Source of the DNA: Krasilnikovozyma curviuscula
Lineage: Eukaryota > Basidiomycota > Tremellomycetes > Cystofilobasidiales > Mrakiaceae
Length of the DNA stretch: 64,000 nucleotides
NCBI GenBank assembly: GCA_014825775.1
Contig: MVAQ01000108.1
Span: forward strand, 1-64,000
Reading direction: 5' to 3'
This document shows, in pieces, positions 59,647-64,000 of this stretch. Positions within the stretch are counted from its first letter, which is position 1, and every line of letters begins with the position of its first letter. The notes beneath the pieces are model-generated. The model was not told the origin of the DNA. It ran no database searches and saw only the letters and a list, made by a program, of their open reading frames with translations. A program made the translations under genes and the position numbers.

Positions 59647-60747
59647 AGTGTACTGATTTCAAAATAATGCGATGCTACACAAGAGCGGACGCTAGCAAGA
59701 GTTAGTTATTTTCCAATTCGTAACAATTGATTTCTTGAAGAAACAATACGCACCTGCGGATAACAATTCAAAGTGGAAGGGTGGTGAAGGGTGTGACAGT
59801 CCTGATCAGCCAGCTGCAAGTTCATTGGTAGTCCAGCCACAGGAAACGGAGAGAGAACAGCGTCATGACTTGAGACCAGGGGTGCTATTTCAAACGATAA
59901 AGACTAGTAAACGTACCGGTAACAGACTACAGAGGATATCCCTTCAGAGATTGCAGTGCAGAGTGGGAAGGCTATACCACGACACGTGAAACGAAGCTGA
60001 GTGGAAAAGAGCATGAGCAAGTGGCATAGTAGGTGCAGCAGAAAGCGTGTGACAAACTCACATCGGAGACCAGAAGATGTTCAACTTGACTATTTATTAC
60101 GTTTCAACAATTAAATAAACTGAGCAGAAGATTCGGTTGAGTTGACGAAACAGCAGTCAGTCCAGCCTTTTTCTCTGTTCTCTCCTACCCACTGATGAAA
60201 TTCAGGGCACTCACCATACAAGTAGACTTAAAGGTGGAAAGGGTGAATGAGGCCCTGACGGACCTTCCAATAACTAATGAAGTCGAGGTGTGGGCGAATG
60301 GATGACACTGCGTTGAACTAGCAGCGGCAGGAGTCAATACCCGTCATTTTATGATGATTTCTTCTTTTTTTTTTTTGGGATTTGCGAAAGAATTGCAAGG
60401 CAGAAGAAGCCCAGGTACACCATTGGGCAAGAGCTTTACCGTAGCTCTCGTATCTTCAACCATTTACTTTGCGAGATGAAACGCAGAGCGCAGTAGCTAT
60501 TACGCTTGTAGTTCAAAGCTGCGCTGAACCAACTTTCGTCCATATAGCTCTCGAAGTAAGCGGACTATCGCATTCACTTGCTTGCTGGAAGGTTTCGCAT
60601 GTAACGACCAAAATGATATAAAAGAGTTTTGCATTGCGTTTGCGCCTTGATCCTTAATGTCGACAGCGTTGACAGAGACATTGAACGGCCAGTAAATGCC
60701 ATTAAATAAAGGATAACAACACAGTAACTATGGAATAAATGTTTATC
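59647..60747. other. Intergenic, phytochrome promoter
   Basis: About 1.1 kb between the phytochrome start and the 3' end of the GRG1-like gene. No coding gene seen; poly-T tracts near 60363-60380. Confidence 0.5.
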
Positions 60748-61310
60748 TTAGATCTGTTGCTTGTGGACCTCAGCCTTGGCGTCGTGCGACTTCTCATCTG
60801 CCTTGTCACCTGCAGACCAAACAATCCAAAACAGAAGGATGGTCAGGGTTTATAATTTATAGATTAGAATGACAAATCAAAAAGAAAACTCACCAATGGC
60901 GTCGATTCCAGCTGAGAGTCTGGTTCCGATGGAAGCGTTGGAATCCTATGTCAACAAGAAGAGCGACCCATCAGCTTAACATTCTCAGGAAGAGGCACAG
61001 GGAAGGGCATGAAAACAGACCTTGGCGACCTCCTTGTTCGTCTCGTGGGAAGCAGCAGCGGTGGCAGATTGGATTGACTCGGAGACCTGGACAGGAAATT
61101 ATAGAGATGGAGCCGGGTCAACACATTGTTTTTTTTTTTTTTTTAACTTTAAAAGGCGCGCTCACATAGTTGACAGCTCCTGAGACACCGTCAGAGACGG
61201 CACTGGCGACGTTGTCAAGGGTGCTGGACACTGCAGAGATGAAGGGGCAGGTCAGTCAGCGGAACGTGGGGTGATCGAATGGGAGGGACATTGGAAGGAT
61301 GGGGCTCACT
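60748..61310 (-). CDS. GRG1/CCG-1-like glucose-repressible stress protein
   Basis: Small hydrophilic protein of the fungal GRG1/CCG-1 family, about 81 residues: MSSTLDNVASAVSDGVSG, AVNYVSESIQSATAAASHE, TNKEVAKDSNASIGTRLSAG, IDAIGDKADEKSHDAKAEVH, KQQI. Block SHExNKEVAKDSNASxGxR is the family signature. Five exons. The start codon is split: exon 1 contributes only A (61310) before GTGAGC, and exon 2 begins TG at 61230. Family members rise on glucose depletion, stress or by clock control. Upstream CRE-type sites fit that. Its exact molecular role is unknown. Confidence 0.85.
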
Positions 61311-61450
61311 GTTTGAGATTGGGATGAAGATTAATTAGAGTTGTTTTGAGGTCTGAAGTGTGGATACGAGATGCAGGAAAGAAGGGAAAGTACATGAATG
61401 ACCCCACCGCGATTTTATTCGTCGAGCGCCTGCTGCGTGGCTTTCATGCG

Positions 61451-61494
61451 TGACGTCATGTTTCGTCACTGCGTCATCGCAAGCTCGATGACGC
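61451..61494. promoter_or_regulatory. CRE palindrome and 9-bp inverted repeat upstream of GRG1
   Basis: A perfect CRE octamer TGACGTCA (61451-61458) is followed by a perfect inverted repeat GCGTCATCG (61471-61479) / CGATGACGC (61486-61494). These lie about 140-185 bp upstream of GRG1 exon 1. TGACGTCA is the classic site of ATF/CREB-type bZIP factors such as fungal Atf1. That such a factor controls this gene is an inference. Confidence 0.6.
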
Positions 61495-62106
61495 CCAGAT
61501 TTCCTATCCGGTACCAATGTTTATTTTCCTACTTTGAATCAACTGACAAGAGCATTGAATGCTAGTTACGAAGAAGAAAAGTTTATAGCTGAGGGGGGAA
61601 ACTCGAGAGCAAGGGGACGTGGAGAGAAATACCAGTAGTTGTCCACAGCTCCGGTGGAGCAACAGCGAGCGAGACGCAGCGCACTCTCATTTGTGGGCCG
61701 GACCATTCTTCCTTCTCTGCCCATCTGCACGTTTCCCAATCGTCCGTAAATCTTTAATCAAATCAGAAGGGAAACGTCATTTCCCCGAAGTTTTCTAGAA
61801 ACGTCCAAGCCTCTTTCGCCATTCGTCGATCCGCCCAGACAGATCGGCTGATCTGTCATTGTGCAAAATCATGCGATGCACAGCGACGACCTTCTCTCTG
61901 GTGCACAAATACTTCCTTTCATCGATACAGACAAGAAAGAGACACGAGAAGGGAAAATTGAAATTGAGCTACATGGTCGTATTAGAAAAATGTCCAGAAA
62001 AAAATGCTACAGTAAGAAAAGAACTGTCTATCCCAGAAGCAGAGTATAAAAGAATCAATGAGGGAAAGAAAACAAAACAAGAAAAACATTTTTGTAACAG
62101 CATTGC
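61495..62106. other. Rest of GRG1 upstream region, no gene seen
   Basis: About 0.6 kb to the C2H2 paralogue 2 stop. A TATAAA on the minus strand lies near 61582 and AGGGG stress-element-like cores near 61610. A 110-codon plus frame at 61859-62191 is not supported. Confidence 0.4.
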
Positions 62107-63679
62107 TCAAGCACCTAAACGACCGATCATATGTTTCCTCTTTAGCAGCGGCGCCTTCAGCTCGAACCCCTTCATTCTGTCCCCCGCGTAAAGCTTTTCG
62201 ACCTGATGCCTGAATCCAAATTCACCTCCGAGACCCTCCAGCGGCTCGTGTTGGGGAAGATCAGCGAGCGCCTTTGCGGGCGTCGAGTGTGCAGAAAGCG
62301 CCGTCATCGGCAGAGGGACAGACGGGCGCTGTGGTGTCGGCGGTTGGTCTTGCTCTGTGTAGGTATAAATGTCACAGAATTCCGAGGGGGAGGGTTGCAG
62401 ATGATAGATGCTTTGTGGTTGGTGGTAGGACGGTCGAAGGGCTCTCGGGGAGCCGTGTGAAAACAGCGGCTGGTCGTTGTTGTAGGTATACGGGGCGGTT
62501 GATATTACTGATTCTGAGTAGTCGAAGGATGGATAAGCCATTTGTGTAACAGATTGTGGAGCTGAGACCACTGCGGTCGAGGAGGAAGAAGCGTGCCAGG
62601 GCGTCGGCGTATAGTATTCATATACCGGTGGACTCGCGGACATTGATGTGTTGTACTCCGGAGAAAGGGAGTAATGTAGTGTTGGAGTATATGTGTTAGA
62701 AAGATTTGGCACAGAGGATGGTTCTTTAGAGAAGAATGATGGAACGCCAATCGTCGAGTTCAACCATGTCGGAGAAGAGTATGAGTAAGGTTGCTGGACG
62801 TATGAAAGATAAGGTGAGCTCTGGATAATTCATAAATTGAGAATCAATTGTTCAGATTTCTTGAACGCAGCGGAAGTCGAGCAAAATCAAATCACTCACT
62901 CTTCCCTGATCATCTTCCATCTCGACCTGGACTGCGGGAGGAGGGAGCTGAGAGATTGGCTTAGTGAATAGCTCAGAACCAACAAGCAAGCTGGAGGATT
63001 CTCTAGATGAAGCTGAGCTGTCTGTAGAAGTCCTGACAAGATCCGGCAGTGTTGGTGGTTGCGACAGAGAAGCGTTGGGGATGGAGGGTGTGGGAACGAC
63101 TTGAGGTAAGGCTTTCTCCTCCTTTGACGACGGCACGATGAAGTCATTCTCGTCATCCTCCTCTTCCTCGCTCTCACTAACCTCCTCCTCAGGTGTCTCG
63201 TCTCTCTTGCCCCTCCTCCGTTTGATCTTTTTCAGGCCCCTTCCCTTAGTGGTGACACCTGCTCTTTTTGCACTAGCACCAGGAAAAGAACAATTCATGT
63301 TTTCTACTTCAGGATGAATCTTCCACATATGTCTGCTTAAAAGATCGCCGCGACTGAATTTGAGAGAGCAGAACGCGCAAGCAAAGGGTGTGTCGCCAGA
63401 GTCTGCAGCGCGAAGAGGCGAGCCGTTATTTTCCGACCTTTGCAACGAATATCATATCTTGGAGAGAGAAAAATGCTCACGAATACGCAAATGACGGTCC
63501 AAGTTTTGAGCCCTTGTAAACGTCGCATTGCATTCGGTGCCTATTGACGGTCGAGAAAGCGAAGAGAAGACATCAGAATGTTTGTTTACCCCACTCCTAG
63601 GACGGACGACCACCAAAATTGAATCCGTCTCAATTTTTTTTCTGAAGAGAAAGAACCTACATTTGAGACTTCGTACCAT
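62107..63679 (-). CDS. C2H2 zinc-finger transcription factor, paralogue 2
   Basis: Paralogue of the gene at 50920-52413. Exon 1 (63679-63661) reads MVRSLK plus one base; the GTAGGT donor again splits the first Cys codon (T|GC). Finger 1 CTECNATFTRAQNLDRHLRI + H, then SGDTPF and finger 2 CAFCSLKFSRGDLLSRHMW + KIH. A basic patch GLKKIKRRRGKRDE and acidic run SESEEEEDDEND follow, then Ser/Pro/Tyr-rich sequence (SSPYLSYVQQPYSYSSP) and a C-terminus GFELKAPLLKRKHMIGRLGA, similar in layout to the first paralogue's end. An earlier in-frame Met (63796) exists, but the paralogue supports 63679. Confidence 0.83.
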
Positions 63680-64000
63680 GTCTGGTGTATTAAACGAGCG
63701 GAAACCTAAACGCCGGGGGTGCGGTACGGTGCGCAAGAGAACGCGGGTCAGATGAGAGGAAGTCCAAGCCGACAGTGCAAGGTTTACAATTCTCACAGAG
63801 AACTTACAGAGTGTGTTTAAAGCTATCTAGTGAACGAATGGTGTTCCGGTAAAGGTTTGGCTGAGTGAGACCAAGCTGTACGAATACAAAATGATGTCAG
63901 CAGTTTGAACACCATTGTTGCACAGTCCCAGCTTGTCCAATTGAGATTTGATATGGTAACGGATAGATGCAAGAAGGACAGAGATGGAAGAAGAAAGGAG
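63680..64000. other. Upstream of C2H2 paralogue 2, window edge
   Basis: The last 320 bp are upstream sequence of the C2H2 gene; a possible 5' UTR exon/intron is present (acceptor-like and donor-like signals near 63805) but no coding exon is supported. Confidence 0.35.

Noticed and set aside
1..64000. tRNA, rRNA, CRISPR arrays
   Set aside because: No B-box/cloverleaf, rRNA core or repeat-spacer pattern was recognised by eye; a tRNAscan run would settle the tRNAs.

Overview
This window is nuclear DNA of a filamentous or yeast-like fungus, almost certainly a basidiomycete. Nearly every gene is cut by several short introns (about 45-130 nt) with GT..AG ends. The protein set is fungal: a Zn2Cys6 activator, two C2H2 factors, a GRG1/CCG-1 stress protein, a DOMON-cytochrome b561 protein, a GPI-anchored cupredoxin and a fungal phytochrome. 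The NGEK-type adenylate-forming reductase and the intron density point to Basidiomycota; the genus cannot be told from the sequence. No rRNA, tRNA, CRISPR array or intact transposon was found.

Layout. 1-770: a non-coding direct repeat (period 408 bp) plus a 52-bp tandem tail. 988-14456: four genes on the minus strand, namely a Zn2Cys6 activator, a non-canonical NRPS-like adenylate-forming reductase, an alpha-1,6-fucosyltransferase-like type II membrane enzyme and a glutathione S-transferase. This could be a small specialised-metabolism group. 16833-21000: a second fucosyltransferase-like paralogue (+), ribosome-biogenesis factor BRX1 (+) and a tiny cysteine-rich membrane protein (-). 21353-26307: two tandem alpha/beta-hydrolase paralogues and a CipC/DUF3759-like protein (-). 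27765-34491: an F-box protein, a WSS1-type DNA-protein-crosslink protease and a MYND-finger protein (+). 36168-39891: a DOMON-b561 membrane redox protein followed by a GPI-anchored type I copper protein (+). 40726-46619: an unresolved small gene (-), a TXNDC17-type thioredoxin-fold gene (+) and a BRD8-like bromodomain protein (-). 47524-50119: an MFS transporter (-). 50920-63679: a phytochrome hybrid histidine kinase flanked by two paralogous C2H2 factors, with a GRG1-like stress gene between the kinase and the second factor (all -).

The most striking point is the thioredoxin-fold gene at 42428-42928. Its exons, splice sites and length are intact, but the second redox cysteine of the expected WCPxC site is encoded by TGA. 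Selenocysteine, read-through, a recent nonsense mutation and a base-call error are all possible, and the window alone cannot choose.

Other notable points are small genes easily missed by gene callers (the cysteine-rich membrane protein, the CipC-like protein, and GRG1, whose start codon is split by an intron); a CRE palindrome and a long inverted repeat upstream of GRG1; a 26-bp frame-breaking segment between direct repeats in the GST gene; and a shared intron that splits the first zinc-ligand codon in both C2H2 paralogues. Exon limits given below were read by eye from reading frame, splice signals and family motifs.
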